64,000 nt of DNA from Flavobacteriaceae bacterium UJ101 (GTDB taxonomy: Bacteria > Bacteroidota > Bacteroidia > Flavobacteriales > UJ101), in NCBI GenBank assembly GCA_001880285.1, contig CP016269.1, positions 2,738,501-2,802,500 on the forward strand. The letters are read 5' to 3'. The position numbers were made by a program, and so were the translations under genes. A model generated the notes under the pieces. It saw only the letters and a program-made list of their open reading frames with translations. It did not search any database and was not told where the DNA came from. This document shows, piece by piece, positions 1 through 9,976 of the stretch (position 1 is its first letter; the number at the start of each line of letters is the position of its first letter).

Positions 1-1328
1 GAATTTAAAGGTTTACCTCTTAAACTGAAAACAGCCTGGGTTTCAACATCTCGTGATTTTGTAATGGATCCACTTGCTGAATCACCTTCGGTGATAAAAA
101 TAGAAGATTCTAGATTACGTACATTTTTTTGATTGTTATAATGTTGTCTACAATCACGTAATTTCTTATTATGTAAGTTGGCTTTTTTAGCTCGTTCTTT
201 GGCAATTTTACGTATCCCAGATAATTCTTTACGTTCTTTTTCTGCCTGAAGGATCTTTTTAAGTAGTCGTTCAGCTGTTTCGGGGTTTTTATGTAAGTAA
301 TTATCAAGTTTTGTTTTGATAAAATCATTGATGAAAGTACGTACGGTAGGTAAATTTCCTCCCATATCTGTTGAACCTAATTTTGTTTTAGTTTGCGATT
401 CAAAAACAGGTTCCATTACTTTAATACTAATAGCTCCAATAACGGATTTTCGTATGTCAGAAGCATCAAAGTTTTTATTATAAAACTCTCGAACAGTTTT
501 TACCAGAGCTTCACGAAAAGCAGCTTGGTGCGTTCCTCCTTGAGTAGTATGTTGTCCGTTTACAAAGGAATAATATTGTTCACTATATGATTTTCCACTA
601 TGGGTTAAAGCAATTTCAATATCTTCATCTTTTTGATGAATAATAGGGTAGATAATTTGTTCATCTATCGTATCTTCTAAAAGATCTTTTAAACCATTTT
701 GAGATTTATATTTTTCCCCATTATAAACAATAGTTAATCCAGGGTTTAAATAGGTATAATTTTTCAACATTTTAACGATATACTCGTTACGAAATTGAAA
801 ATTATTAAAGATTTCGCTGTCAGGGGTAAAACTAATTTTAGTTCCATTTCTTAATGAAGAAGAAGCAATTTCTTCGTCATGGGTTAAGGTTCCCTGTGAG
901 AATTCAGCAATTTTTGTTTGCCCTTCTCGAATAGCTTGAACTTTAAAATAATGAGAAAGTGCATTTACTGCTTTAGTACCAACACCATTTAATCCAACTG
1001 ATTTTTTAAAGGCTTTTGAGTCATATTTACCTCCTGTATTCATTTTAGAAACAGCATCGATCATTTTTCCTAACGGAATTCCTCGTCCATAATCGCGAAT
1101 GGTAACGGTTTGATCTTTTATGGTAACTTCTATTGTTTTTCCAGATCCCATTACAAATTCATCAATGGAGTTGTCAATAACTTCTTTTAAAAGAATGTAA
1201 ATTCCATCGTCAGGAGCTGATCCATCACCTAATTTCCCGATATACATCCCTGGACGTAATCGAATATGCTCTTTCCAATCTAATGATCGGATATTGTCTT
1301 CAGTATATGTGTTTTGCTGCTTACTCAT
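1..1328 (-). CDS. parE: DNA topoisomerase IV subunit B (ParE), 3' part cut by window edge
   Basis: 442 codons are present, from an ATG at 1328 to the window edge; the remainder lies outside. This is a type IIA topoisomerase ATPase subunit that works with ParC in decatenating daughter chromosomes. Visible motifs are LRPGMYIG (about residues 24-31), the N-box [10 protein letters not shown] with Glu49 and Asn53, DYGRGIP (79-85), the glycine-rich loop [10 protein letters not shown] (111-120), and the start of the TOPRIM domain EGDSASG near residue 411. The stretch after the TOPRIM glutamate reads [20 protein letters not shown], which is the ParE form in Bacteroidota and differs from the GyrB form. 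No overlap with trkH, which follows in the same direction after about 50 bases. Confidence 0.95.
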   Translation of the reverse strand, partial: MSKQQNTYTEDNIRSLDWKEHIRLRPGMYIGKLGDGSAPDDGIYILLKEVIDNSIDEFVMGSGKTIEVTIKDQTVTIRDYGRGIPLGKMIDAVSKMNTGGKYDSKAFKKSVGLNGVGTKAVNALSHYFKVQAIREGQTKIAEFSQGTLTHDEEIASSSLRNGTKISFTPDSEIFNNFQFRNEYIVKMLKNYTYLNPGLTIVYNGEKYKSQNGLKDLLEDTIDEQIIYPIIHQKDEDIEIALTHSGKSYSEQYYSFVNGQHTTQGGTHQAAFREALVKTVREFYNKNFDASDIRKSVIGAISIKVMEPVFESQTKTKLGSTDMGGNLPTVRTFINDFIKTKLDNYLHKNPETAERLLKKILQAEKERKELSGIRKIAKERAKKANLHNKKLRDCRQHYNNQKNVRNLESSIFITEGDSASGSITKSRDVETQAVFSLRGKPLN

Positions 1329-1377
1329 TAATCTCCAAAGATATAAAAAAATGAAAAAAAGATCAAGTAATCAAGCT

Positions 1378-2934
1378 TCAATTTTTTCTCCAGAAGAAAG
1401 GAGTGAATAAGATTAATATGGTGAATAATTCAAGTCTTCCTAATAGCATTAAAAATGAGCAAAACCATTTACCTAAACATGTCATGCTTGCAAAATTATC
1501 AACTGGGGAATAGTTCCCAAAAGCAGGTCCTACATTCCCTAATGCAGAGGCAGATACACCTATGGCCGATACAAAATCTTTTAGATTTGGAGTGCCGGCC
1601 TCTGATTCTGTAAAACTCAAAATGATAGAACTAAAAATGAAAATGAGCATATAGATCATGAAAAAGGCTAAAATGTTAAATACAATTTGTTGTTTAACAC
1701 TTTTTCCATTATGTCTTACTGGAATGATAGCATTAGGATGTAACAAACGTTTGAATTCTAACCAACTGTTTTTGATTAGGATAGTATGGCGAACTACTTT
1801 AACACCTCCTGCAGTAGATCCTGCTGAACCACCTGTAAACATTAAAGCAAAGAATAAAACGGCTAAAAAAGGTGTCCACATTGTAAAATCAGCTGAAACA
1901 AACCCTGTAGTAGTGACTACGGCTAATACTTGAAATAAAGCATGCCTGATTGATGCTTCAACAGTATAACGTAGCTGGTTTGTGGAATCGGTCCAAGCAT
2001 TGATTGTATTATCAGCTCCTACAGGTAAACTTTGAGAAGGATTAGCAAATAAATACATGGTTAGGGCTGTAATAATACTTACAAAAAGCACCATACCTGC
2101 ATACCATCTAAACTCTTCATCTTTAAACATTTTTTTGAATTTCCCTGTTACAAAGAAATAGTTTAATACAAAATTAGTTCCTGCAATAAACATGAAAAAT
2201 ATAATGATATACTGAATTAAAGGTTGATTATTCCAGTATGCAACACTTGCATTTTTGGTAGAGAAGCCACCAGTAGATAAGGTACATAAGGCATGGTTTA
2301 CTGCATCAAATAGTGTCATTCCTGCTCCCCAAAGTAAAATAGCTTGAATTAAAGTTAGTAAAACATAAATATACCATAGACGTTTGGCAGTTTCAGTAAT
2401 TCTAGGGTGGAGTTTATCTGCAGAAGGACCTGGAGATTCTGCAGAAAATAATTGCATTCCTCCAATTCCTAATAATGGTAAAATAGCCAATGTTAGTACA
2501 ATGATTCCCATACCACCAATCCAATGGGTGAAGCTTCTCCAAAAAAGAATCCCTTTTGGCATAGCTTCTATATCGTTTAAAATAGAAGATCCTGTTGTAG
2601 TGAATCCTGACATGGTTTCAAAGAAAGCGTCAGTGAAATGAGGAATACTACCTGAAAAGAGGTAAGGGAAAGTACCTACCAAAGCCATAAAAATCCAACC
2701 AAAGGTTACGATAAGATAGCCCTCTCTTTTTTGTACTGTTTTACAATGTTTTCTCGATGCAAAATACATAATTCCACCAATAGTTGCTGTTATCAAAGCG
2801 GCAAGAGCAATTCCTGTAACTGCTTCTTCACTGTAATATAAGCTCACAGGGACACATAAAAACATGAAGAGCGCATTCAAAATAAGAAGGACTCCTAAAA
2901 AATTAACAACAACTTTTATATTGAGTTTTTTCAT
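1378..2934 (-). CDS. trkH: Trk/Ktr potassium uptake channel subunit TrkH
   Basis: 518 residues, an integral inner-membrane K+ translocating subunit that works with the cytosolic gating protein TrkA. The four pore-loop filter regions of the family can be seen: TTTGSS (about 112-117), LSTGGFS (about 218-224), TTTGF around residue 342, and GNVGPAFGN near 470. Hydrophobic segments run throughout, starting with two N-terminal helices. The gene begins one base after the trkA stop codon (2934/2936), so the two form a trkA-trkH operon read on the minus strand. Length is close to the family norm (about 480-500). Assignment to TrkH is firm; the coupling ion is not decided by sequence. Confidence 0.95.
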   Translation of the reverse strand: MKKLNIKVVVNFLGVLLILNALFMFLCVPVSLYYSEEAVTGIALAALITATIGGIMYFASRKHCKTVQKREGYLIVTFGWIFMALVGTFPYLFSGSIPHFTDAFFETMSGFTTTGSSILNDIEAMPKGILFWRSFTHWIGGMGIIVLTLAILPLLGIGGMQLFSAESPGPSADKLHPRITETAKRLWYIYVLLTLIQAILLWGAGMTLFDAVNHALCTLSTGGFSTKNASVAYWNNQPLIQYIIIFFMFIAGTNFVLNYFFVTGKFKKMFKDEEFRWYAGMVLFVSIITALTMYLFANPSQSLPVGADNTINAWTDSTNQLRYTVEASIRHALFQVLAVVTTTGFVSADFTMWTPFLAVLFFALMFTGGSAGSTAGGVKVVRHTILIKNSWLEFKRLLHPNAIIPVRHNGKSVKQQIVFNILAFFMIYMLIFIFSSIILSFTESEAGTPNLKDFVSAIGVSASALGNVGPAFGNYSPVDNFASMTCLGKWFCSFLMLLGRLELFTILILFTPFFWRKN

Positions 2935-2935
2935 G

Positions 2936-4300
2936 TTATTTTTTATTTATGAAAAGACTTTCAACTTCTGATAATACGTCTGGTAAAGCTAGAACAACAA
3001 CACGGTCATTAGCTTTTATTTGAAAATCTCCTAATGGAATATAACTTTGACCGTTTCGAACAACTCCTGCTATAATAGCATCGCGTGGAAAATCAATATT
3101 TCGTATAATATCATGAGTTATTTTAGCATTTTGTACCACTTTAAACTCTAATAATTCAGCATCTAAATTACTAAGATGTGTTAGAGCTAATACTTCTCCT
3201 TTTCTAATAAAACGTACAATGTTATTGGCGGCTAAGAATTTCTTATTAATAAAAGCATCGATTCCAATCATTTGACTTAGGTGAATGTAATCCATGTTTT
3301 CTACTAAGGCAATGGTTTTTTTAACGCCTTTAGATTTTGCTAGTAAACAAGACATAATATTGGTTTCAGAACGACCTGTAACTGCTATGAAAGCATCCAT
3401 TTCCTCAATCGCCTCATCTTCTAAAAGCTCGCTATCACGACCATCTCCCTGAATAATAAGTGTTTTAGAAAGGTCATCAGCTAAATCAAACGCTTTTGAA
3501 GGATTTTTTTCAATCAAAGTAACACTATGGTTACTTTTTGAAAGATTTTCTGCGGTAGCTTTTCCTATTTTTCCACCTCCTAAAATCATGATTCGTTTTA
3601 AATCGACTTTAGTTTTTCCTAAGATTTTATAGATGTGTTTTGAAGCATCACCTAATAAAAGAAAATAAACTTGATCTCCCAGTTTATAAACTGTATCTCC
3701 ACGAGGTACAATAATATCTTGTGAATTTTTTCTTATGATAGCAATAGGTGTGAAGTCTGTTCTATTTTTATGTTCTTGATCTGCAACTTCTTTAACTGTT
3801 TTATTTAATAAAGTTGAATTTTCATCCAAAACAGAACCACTCATTTTTAACAACCCTTCTTCAAAGGCAAAATATTCATTGAATCCTGCTTCATTAATCA
3901 ATTCATCAATTTCATTAGCTGCTAAAGTCTCAGGTGAAATAAGGGAATCAATTCCCATACGTTGAAAATTTAAAGAGTTTTCTCTCAATAAATATTCAGG
4001 ATTATTAATTCGGGCAATACTTTTTTTTGCACCTGATTTTTTTGCAATCACGGCTGCTGTAAGATTGGTGTTTTGATCTTGCGTTACAGCAATAAAGATA
4101 TCGGCTTCATTAATGTTTGCTTCTCTCAATGTAATAAAAGAGGTAGCATCTCCTTTTAATGCAATGACATCGAGGTGCGACTCAATATGTTGTAATTTCT
4201 TTTTGTCAGAGTCAATGATGATGATATCTTGTGCTTCATGAGAAAGCAATTTAGCTAAATGAAAGCCTACATCTCCTGCACCGGCAATTATTATTTTCAT
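2936..4300 (-). CDS. trkA: Trk system potassium uptake regulatory protein TrkA
   Basis: 454 residues with the duplicated RCK architecture of TrkA. The first Rossmann NAD-binding motif GAGDVGFHLAK lies at about 6-16 with IIIIDSDKKKL after it. A second GGGKIGKATAENL lies near 240 with VTLIEKNPSKA. Each is followed by a TrkA_C-like beta-rich domain (around 150-225 and 370-454). It is a peripheral membrane protein that gates TrkH in response to nucleotide. It is the first gene of the trkAH pair, and a good promoter match is found at 4426-4455. Confidence 0.95.
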   Translation of the reverse strand: MKIIIAGAGDVGFHLAKLLSHEAQDIIIIDSDKKKLQHIESHLDVIALKGDATSFITLREANINEADIFIAVTQDQNTNLTAAVIAKKSGAKKSIARINNPEYLLRENSLNFQRMGIDSLISPETLAANEIDELINEAGFNEYFAFEEGLLKMSGSVLDENSTLLNKTVKEVADQEHKNRTDFTPIAIIRKNSQDIIVPRGDTVYKLGDQVYFLLLGDASKHIYKILGKTKVDLKRIMILGGGKIGKATAENLSKSNHSVTLIEKNPSKAFDLADDLSKTLIIQGDGRDSELLEDEAIEEMDAFIAVTGRSETNIMSCLLAKSKGVKKTIALVENMDYIHLSQMIGIDAFINKKFLAANNIVRFIRKGEVLALTHLSNLDAELLEFKVVQNAKITHDIIRNIDFPRDAIIAGVVRNGQSYIPLGDFQIKANDRVVVLALPDVLSEVESLFINKK

Positions 4301-4425
4301 CTGTTACTGTTTTATTTTCTCTAAGATCAGATGGAATTCACCTATTATCATTCGGTTGGTCTCAACTTCATTATTATGGCTCATTTCATAATATTTTTTT
4401 ATGATACTTACTTAGAGTTCAGACC

Positions 4426-4455
4426 CAAAGGTACAGTATTTAAAAAAAAAGCCAA
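4426..4455 (-). promoter_or_regulatory. Bacteroidota-type promoter for trkA
   Basis: On the minus strand TTG (4455-4453) is followed after 19 bases by TACCTTTG (4433-4426). This fits the flavobacterial consensus TTG-N17-23-TAnnTTTG. The trkA ATG is at 4300, so the leader would be about 120 bases. Confidence 0.6.
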
Positions 4456-4508
4456 GAAGATTTTAGAATAAAACGTAGTTTTAGCATCTTTGCAAAAAAT
4501 AAATTAAG

Positions 4509-6128
4509 ATGCAAAAGCCAAGTATTCCTAAAGGAACTCGAGATTTTACCCCAGCTGTTATGTTACGACGTAACTATATTATGGATATTATTAAAAGTGA
4601 ATTTAAACATTTTGGTTTTGCACCAATTGAAACACCTTCTATGGAAAATTCTTCTACTCTAATGGGGAAATATGGAGAAGAAGGTGATCGATTGATTTTT
4701 AAGATTTTAAATAGTGGAGATTATTTAAAAAAGGTAGATATCGTAAATGATATAGTTCATTTGGTAATTGAGTTAGAACGTTATTTAAAAGGGAATTATG
4801 AAGAGTCTTTTTTAGATTTTATTAGAAATAACAACACATATATTAATGATAAAGATTTAATTACAAATATTACTAATGAATTAAATTTAAATCAAGAATG
4901 TATAAGAATTAAAAATGAATTAGAAAATAGTGTAAATAGAAATAGTGATCATTTTATAGAGAGAAGTATTTGTTCTTTTCTTGAAAAAAGTGAGATTTTA
5001 GAAGAGTTTCAGAAAAGAAAAACTTTAAGTATTACTCCTAAAATCTCGGAAAAAGCACTTCGTTATGATTTAACAGTCCCATTTGCACGATTTGTGGTTC
5101 AAAATCAGAATGATTTGACTTTTCCTTTCAAACGCTATCAAATTCAACCCGTTTGGCGTGCAGATCGTCCTCAAAAAGGCCGTTTTAGAGAGTTTTATCA
5201 ATGTGATGCTGATGTAGTAGGTTCTAATTCTTTATATCAAGAGGTAGAGTTGATTCAATTGTATGATGCTGTTTTTTCAAAATTAGGTTTGAAAGTAACC
5301 ATTCAAATGAATAACCGCAAAATTTTAGCAGGATTAGCAGAAATTGCTGGAATTGAAGATAGGTTAATTGATTTTACAGTTGCTTTGGATAAGTTAGATA
5401 AAATAGGAGAGGAGAAAGTAAAGGAGGAAATGCGTTCGAAAGGTATTTCAGATGAAGCTATTTCCATTCTAAATCCATTATTTCATTTTGAAGGTGATTT
5501 TTTAACTAAGAAAGATAAATTGAAGGGATTACTTCAAGCATCTTCTATTGGTAAGGAAGGAATTGAAGATGTTGAGTTTGTTTATAACACTGTGGCTGAA
5601 TTAGGTCTAGGTAAAGCAGAACTTAATTTAGACGTTACCTTAGCACGAGGGCTAAACTATTATACAGGATGCATTTTTGAAGTATCTGCAGAGGGTGTTC
5701 AGATGGGATCTGTTGGAGGAGGAGGTCGTTATGATGATTTAACCTCTGTTTTTGGTTTAAAAAATATTTCAGGTGTTGGAATTTCATTTGGTTTAGATCG
5801 AATTTATTTAGTTTTAGAAGAATTAAATTTATTTCCTGATTTATCAGCTGATAGTGTACAGGTTTTGTTTGTTAATTTTGGAGAGGAAGAAGCATTACAG
5901 TCTTTAAAATATATTAAGCAACTTCGAGAAAAAGGTATTAATGCAGAACTATATCCTGATCCTGTAAAAATGAAGAAGCAATTGACTTATGCTAATAAGA
6001 AAGAGATTGGTTTTATAGTCATGATTGGTGAGAAAGAAATAGAAAACCAAACTCTAACATTGAAAAACATGCTTGACGGTTCTCAAAAAGAGATTACAGT
6101 AGAAAATTTAATTCAAGAATTAATATAA
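4509..6128 (+). CDS. hisS: Histidyl-tRNA synthetase with an internal insertion
   Basis: 539 residues, class II aminoacyl-tRNA synthetase charging tRNA-His. Motif 1 region PKGTRDFTP (8-15) and the ETPSMEN strand (41-47) are at the N-terminus; motif 2 is [17 protein letters not shown] with FREFYQCD; the histidine-A motif [14 protein letters not shown] and motif 3 GGGGRYDDL and GISFGLDR follow; an anticodon-binding domain ends the protein. Bacteroidota HisRS proteins usually have about 450-460 residues. The excess of about 80 sits between LNSGDYL (68-73) and [14 protein letters not shown] (175-188), at 4728-5024. That insert is rich in Asn, Ile, Glu and Lys and stays in frame. All catalytic motifs are intact, so the enzyme is probably active. 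Confidence 0.95.
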   Translation: MQKPSIPKGTRDFTPAVMLRRNYIMDIIKSEFKHFGFAPIETPSMENSSTLMGKYGEEGDRLIFKILNSGDYLKKVDIVNDIVHLVIELERYLKGNYEESFLDFIRNNNTYINDKDLITNITNELNLNQECIRIKNELENSVNRNSDHFIERSICSFLEKSEILEEFQKRKTLSITPKISEKALRYDLTVPFARFVVQNQNDLTFPFKRYQIQPVWRADRPQKGRFREFYQCDADVVGSNSLYQEVELIQLYDAVFSKLGLKVTIQMNNRKILAGLAEIAGIEDRLIDFTVALDKLDKIGEEKVKEEMRSKGISDEAISILNPLFHFEGDFLTKKDKLKGLLQASSIGKEGIEDVEFVYNTVAELGLGKAELNLDVTLARGLNYYTGCIFEVSAEGVQMGSVGGGGRYDDLTSVFGLKNISGVGISFGLDRIYLVLEELNLFPDLSADSVQVLFVNFGEEEALQSLKYIKQLREKGINAELYPDPVKMKKQLTYANKKEIGFIVMIGEKEIENQTLTLKNMLDGSQKEITVENLIQELI

Positions 6129-6129
6129 G

Positions 6130-6534
6130 TTATTTTTTTAAGTACAATGAAAATAATTGTTTAGCATATTTTGAACTATAGAATTTATCAAATCCATACT
6201 GTTCATAAACCAATTTATTTTCTTCATTAAAAGCGCAACTTAACCTTGACATATTTAATAAAGTTGCTTTTTTAATTAGGTATTGAATAACTTCAGAAGT
6301 ATGAATATAGGGTTTGTTTTCATAGATAGTAAAAAAAGCTTCGTTATTTTTAATCGAGATACAGGTAAAGGCTACTATTGTTTGGTCAGAATTAAATAGA
6401 CCATAGTGTAGTTTTTTTACGTCTGTCATTTCTTTTTCATCATCAATATCCCATTGTTTTTTTAACTTCCAAACTGTAGTAGTTGAAATTTGCTTAAATC
6501 CGTTCATTTTTTCCTTTTCATTTTTAAGTTTCAA
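6130..6534 (-). CDS. Small GNAT-like protein, function unknown
   Basis: 134 residues, convergent with hisS and separated from it by one base. The pattern is that of a short GNAT acetyltransferase fold: a central strand HYGLFNSDQTIVAFTCISI, then an acidic/hydrophobic helix VIQYLIKKATLLN, and a C-terminal LVYEQYGFDKFYSS resembling the family's motif B end (NxxAxxLYExxGF). The acetyl-CoA pyrophosphate loop is not clear, so activity is doubtful. Met10 (6507) is an alternative start. Substrate cannot be guessed. Confidence 0.5.
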   Translation of the reverse strand: MKLKNEKEKMNGFKQISTTTVWKLKKQWDIDDEKEMTDVKKLHYGLFNSDQTIVAFTCISIKNNEAFFTIYENKPYIHTSEVIQYLIKKATLLNMSRLSCAFNEENKLVYEQYGFDKFYSSKYAKQLFSLYLKK

Positions 6535-6650
6535 TCTTCATTTTATCGTTTAAAAGATATATAATAAAGAACATCTTAGATATTTTGTCGATAAAAATAG
6601 TGATTACTTACATTTATCCAAAACTTTTTTAACACAAAATGTTAATATAT

Positions 6651-6678
6651 AAAAAGACACTCCAAAAAGTGTCTTTTT
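6651..6678 (-). terminator. Rho-independent terminator after pepT
   Basis: Perfect 11-base-pair stem AAAAAGACACT / AGTGTCTTTTT (6651-6661 with 6668-6678) and a six-base loop. The run of T on the minus strand lies directly after the stem. It sits 24 bases beyond the pepT stop. Confidence 0.8.
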
Positions 6679-6701
6679 ATGCAGAATATTTTTATATTAA
6701 A

Positions 6702-7934
6702 TTATTTTTTACTACTGACTAATTGAGCGATGTTTACAATAACTTCTGTAGCTTTCATCATAGACTCAACAGGGACATATTCAAAACGTCCATGAAAATT
6801 GTGCCCTCCTGCGAAGATGTTAGGGCAAGGTAACCCTTTAAAAGAAAGTTGCGAACCATCAGTTCCTCCACGTATAGCTTTTATATTGGGTGTAACACCT
6901 GCCATTTTAATTGCTTCTTCTGCAATATCAACAATATGCATTACAGGTTCTACTTTTTCACGCATATTATAATACTGATCTTTAATATCAACATGAATTA
7001 AATCTTTTCCTAATTCTTGATTTAATTGAGAACCAATTTCTTGCATAAGATTTTTTCGAGCTTCAAATTGCTCACGATCATGATCACGAATGATATATTC
7101 TAATGTAGATTCTTCAACCGTTGCGTTAAGACGCATAAGGTGAAAAAAACCTTCATACCCTTCAGTATGTTCTGGAACTTCGTCAAAAGGTAACATGTCA
7201 GCAAAACGTCTGGCAAGAGTACCTGAATTAATCATTTTATCTTTTGCGGAACCAGGATGTACCATTTTCCCTTTAATAGTAATTTTAGCATAAGCTGCAT
7301 TAAAGTTTTCATATTCCAGTTCACCAATTTCACTACCATCTAGTGTATAAGCCCATTGAGCATCAAATTTTTTTACATCAAATAGTTCAGCTCCTCTTCC
7401 TACTTCTTCATCTGGTGTAAAGCAAATTCGAATTTTACCATGTTTTATTTCAGGATGATTGATTAAATATTCCATTGCAGTAACAATTTCTGCAATTCCA
7501 GCTTTATCATCAGCACCCAATAAGGTAGTTCCATCAGTAGTAATAATAGTTTGCCCTTTATATTGTTTTATTTCAGGGAATTCGTCTGTTTTTAAGATAA
7601 TATTTAAGTCTTCATTTAAAACAAGATCATTTCCATCATAATTCTCCCAAATTTGTGGTTTTGTATTCTTAGCAGTAAAGTCTGGAGATGTATCCATGTG
7701 AGCAACAAAACCAATAGTAGGTACTTCTTCATCGATGTTAGATGGTAGTGTTGCCATTACATAGGCATGTTCATCAACTGTGATGTCAGATAATCCAATT
7801 TGAGTAAGTTCTTCTTCTAAATAACGAGCTAAATCAAATTGACGTTCAGTACTAGGAATCTTTTCTACAAAAGGTTTACTTTCTGTATAAATACTAACGT
7901 ATTTTAAGAATCGATCGGTTATTGTTTGTTTCAT
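6702..7934 (-). CDS. pepT: Peptidase T (tripeptide aminopeptidase)
   Basis: 410 residues, M20 family zinc aminopeptidase of the cytosol that removes the N-terminal residue of tripeptides. Metal-site motifs are in order: VAHMDTSPD (first His and Asp), [12 protein letters not shown] (bridging Asp), [13 protein letters not shown] (general base Glu and metal Glu), [15 protein letters not shown], and a C-terminal [18 protein letters not shown] with the last metal His. Length equals the family norm. Monocistronic: promoter at 7960-7993 and terminator at 6651-6678. Confidence 0.96.
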   Translation of the reverse strand: MKQTITDRFLKYVSIYTESKPFVEKIPSTERQFDLARYLEEELTQIGLSDITVDEHAYVMATLPSNIDEEVPTIGFVAHMDTSPDFTAKNTKPQIWENYDGNDLVLNEDLNIILKTDEFPEIKQYKGQTIITTDGTTLLGADDKAGIAEIVTAMEYLINHPEIKHGKIRICFTPDEEVGRGAELFDVKKFDAQWAYTLDGSEIGELEYENFNAAYAKITIKGKMVHPGSAKDKMINSGTLARRFADMLPFDEVPEHTEGYEGFFHLMRLNATVEESTLEYIIRDHDREQFEARKNLMQEIGSQLNQELGKDLIHVDIKDQYYNMREKVEPVMHIVDIAEEAIKMAGVTPNIKAIRGGTDGSQLSFKGLPCPNIFAGGHNFHGRFEYVPVESMMKATEVIVNIAQLVSSKK

Positions 7935-7959
7935 TTTACGATTTTATTGTTTTGTTAAA

Positions 7960-7993
7960 CAAATTTACTGTTTTCACTAGATAAATTAATCAA
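7960..7993 (-). promoter_or_regulatory. Promoter for pepT
   Basis: Minus strand TTG (7993-7991), spacer of 23, then TAAATTTG (7967-7960), matching TTG-N17-23-TAnnTTTG. The start codon is 26 bases downstream of the -7 element. Confidence 0.5.
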
Positions 7994-8071
7994 AAAAAAG
8001 TGATTTAAAGTAAGAAAATATTTATTTAACGGATTTAAAGGTATTATTTAGTGTAATTTATTTTGAATGAT

Positions 8072-8079
8072 TATTTTTG
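8072..8079 (+). promoter_or_regulatory. -7 element for the PPIase operon
   Basis: TATTTTTG matches TAnnTTTG, 20 bases before the ATG at 8100. No clear -33 TTG is seen. Its position argues that the in-frame ATG at 8067 is not used. Confidence 0.4.
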
Positions 8080-8099
8080 TTTTCAAATTAACGATACAA

Positions 8100-9965
8100 A
8101 TGAAACAATTTCTCATAACAATTTTTGCAATAAATTTTTTTATTCTAAGTGCTCAAGATAATGTTTTGGTAGAAAAAGATAATCAGGCATTTATTACAGT
8201 AGAAGATTTTAAGAATAAATTTGGCTATACATTAGATCATGATAAAACACAACCAAAAGATGCTGTTTTAGATTATTATTTAACAATGAGGTTGAAATCA
8301 GATGAGGCTCGAAAATTAAAATTAGATGCTTCTCCAGTATTTACTAATAATATGCTTAAATTTATTGGTGAGAGAAAAGATTTTTATTTAGAGCAAGATC
8401 CTTTTAATAAAAAAATGGAGCAACAATTCAAAGAACGTGCTCAAAAAGAAGTGCTTATAGCACAGTATTTTGTAGAAGGAATAGATAAAATTAAAGCCCT
8501 TGATTATCAATCAAAATTAATGAAAAACACTCATTTTTTTGATCAAGTAAAAAATGTAAAACGTGTTGATAATCGTTATTACACTGTAGGCGAATTACCT
8601 TATGGTCTTGAAGAAGATATTTTTTCGAATTTAAAAGAAGGACGTGTATTAGAAATGCAAGAAGCCGGTAATCAGAAATATGTTTATACCGTAATAGAAG
8701 ACGTTAGACCGTATTCAGGAATCTATAAATTTCAATTGTTATTAATAAAAGATACGTTGAAACAAGGAAAAGAAAAAATTGATGCTATTTATAAGCAAGC
8801 TTTAAGAGGAGATTCTTTTGATAAATTAGTAAAAGAATTTTCTGAAGATGAGAATTCTAAGAAAAAAGGTGGGATTACATTGAATGGAATTGGGTTAGAT
8901 AATAAAATTTTGAGTATTTTGAATCCTTTGAAAGAGGGAGATATATCAAAGCCATTTAAAACAGATTTTGGATGGAATCTTGTAAAACTAATTGAACATG
9001 ATGTTACACTTAATGATGATGTACTTATTGGAAAATTTAAAAATTCTGGTGAATATGGGATTGTTTTAAAAGGATATAAAGTAAATTACATTAATCAAAA
9101 ATTACACCCAGTTGAAAAAAAATATAATGTAGCGAAAGATTTGAATAATAAAAAGTTGATTACATTATTAAAAAAAGACGCTATTTCGAAGGAAGATTTT
9201 GAAAAAGAACTGAGTGAAATTGTACGTAACGATATTAAACAAAAAAATATAGTAGAATTTAATAATGGAATAACTTATACCAATTGGAATTTTATTGCGG
9301 ACAATGCTACGTTCTTAAGAATGATTTATAAGAATAATGTGGAAAACCCTGAAGAAAAAATAAAACAACAGCTTCCAATCAGTATAACAAGATCAAAAGT
9401 TGAGTTATTTGATAATATGCAAGATGAATTTAACCCCCAATTTAAAAAAGAAGTAGAGTTATTAGAAGCAAATCTTTTAACGGAATTATATGATAAACAT
9501 ATATATGAAAAAGCTTTAAATGATAAGGAAGGATTGTTAGATGAATATCAAAAAATAAAAGGAAATTATAAGTGGAAAGAAAGAGTAGATTTAATTGTAG
9601 CTTATTGTAATTCCGATCATAAAGTGGCTAAAGAAATTGAAAAGGCTTTAAAAGAAAATAAAACGATTGAAGAGTTACAACAACAATTTGCTGGAAAAAA
9701 CGTTTATTTTAGAAGAATGAAACGTGAACTTTCTAGTGAAGATTTACCAAAAGAATATTCTAAAGAAGAGGAAATAAAAACATATAAAGAAAATGGGGAT
9801 TATTTCGTAACCAAAACATTGGGTGTTTTGCCGAGTCAGGATCCTACTTATGATGAGTTAAAATCTGTTGTTGAAAAAAGATATAAACAAAAATATTTAG
9901 ATAAAGAAATATCAAAATTAAAAGAGCAGGTTAAAGTAAATCAAAGTGTTTTAAATAATTTATAA
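8100..9965 (+). CDS. Periplasmic parvulin-type peptidyl-prolyl isomerase
   Basis: 621 residues from the ATG at 8100. This start is chosen because MKQFLITIFAINFFILSAQ is a proper signal peptide, whereas the in-frame ATG at 8067 lies before the -7 box. After the signal there is a SurA_N-like helical region, then one parvulin (rotamase) domain at about 195-310 with the typical GDSFDKLVKEFSED, GGITLNGIG and KPFKTDFGWNLVKL segments. The long C-terminal part is helical and Lys/Glu-rich with no domain I recognise. First gene of a three-gene operon with a lipoprotein and a SurA-like protein, an arrangement seen in many Bacteroidota. Likely role is outer-membrane protein folding in the periplasm. Confidence 0.85.
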   Translation: MKQFLITIFAINFFILSAQDNVLVEKDNQAFITVEDFKNKFGYTLDHDKTQPKDAVLDYYLTMRLKSDEARKLKLDASPVFTNNMLKFIGERKDFYLEQDPFNKKMEQQFKERAQKEVLIAQYFVEGIDKIKALDYQSKLMKNTHFFDQVKNVKRVDNRYYTVGELPYGLEEDIFSNLKEGRVLEMQEAGNQKYVYTVIEDVRPYSGIYKFQLLLIKDTLKQGKEKIDAIYKQALRGDSFDKLVKEFSEDENSKKKGGITLNGIGLDNKILSILNPLKEGDISKPFKTDFGWNLVKLIEHDVTLNDDVLIGKFKNSGEYGIVLKGYKVNYINQKLHPVEKKYNVAKDLNNKKLITLLKKDAISKEDFEKELSEIVRNDIKQKNIVEFNNGITYTNWNFIADNATFLRMIYKNNVENPEEKIKQQLPISITRSKVELFDNMQDEFNPQFKKEVELLEANLLTELYDKHIYEKALNDKEGLLDEYQKIKGNYKWKERVDLIVAYCNSDHKVAKEIEKALKENKTIEELQQQFAGKNVYFRRMKRELSSEDLPKEYSKEEEIKTYKENGDYFVTKTLGVLPSQDPTYDELKSVVEKRYKQKYLDKEISKLKEQVKVNQSVLNNL

Positions 9966-9976
9966 TAGATATTATA

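Noticed and set aside
1658-1933. Plus-strand open frames opposite trkH, napA, moaA and others
   Set aside because: They lie antisense to well-supported genes and show no family motifs of their own.
8067-8099. Upstream ATG for the parvulin gene
   Set aside because: It lies before the -7 element and would spoil the signal peptide.
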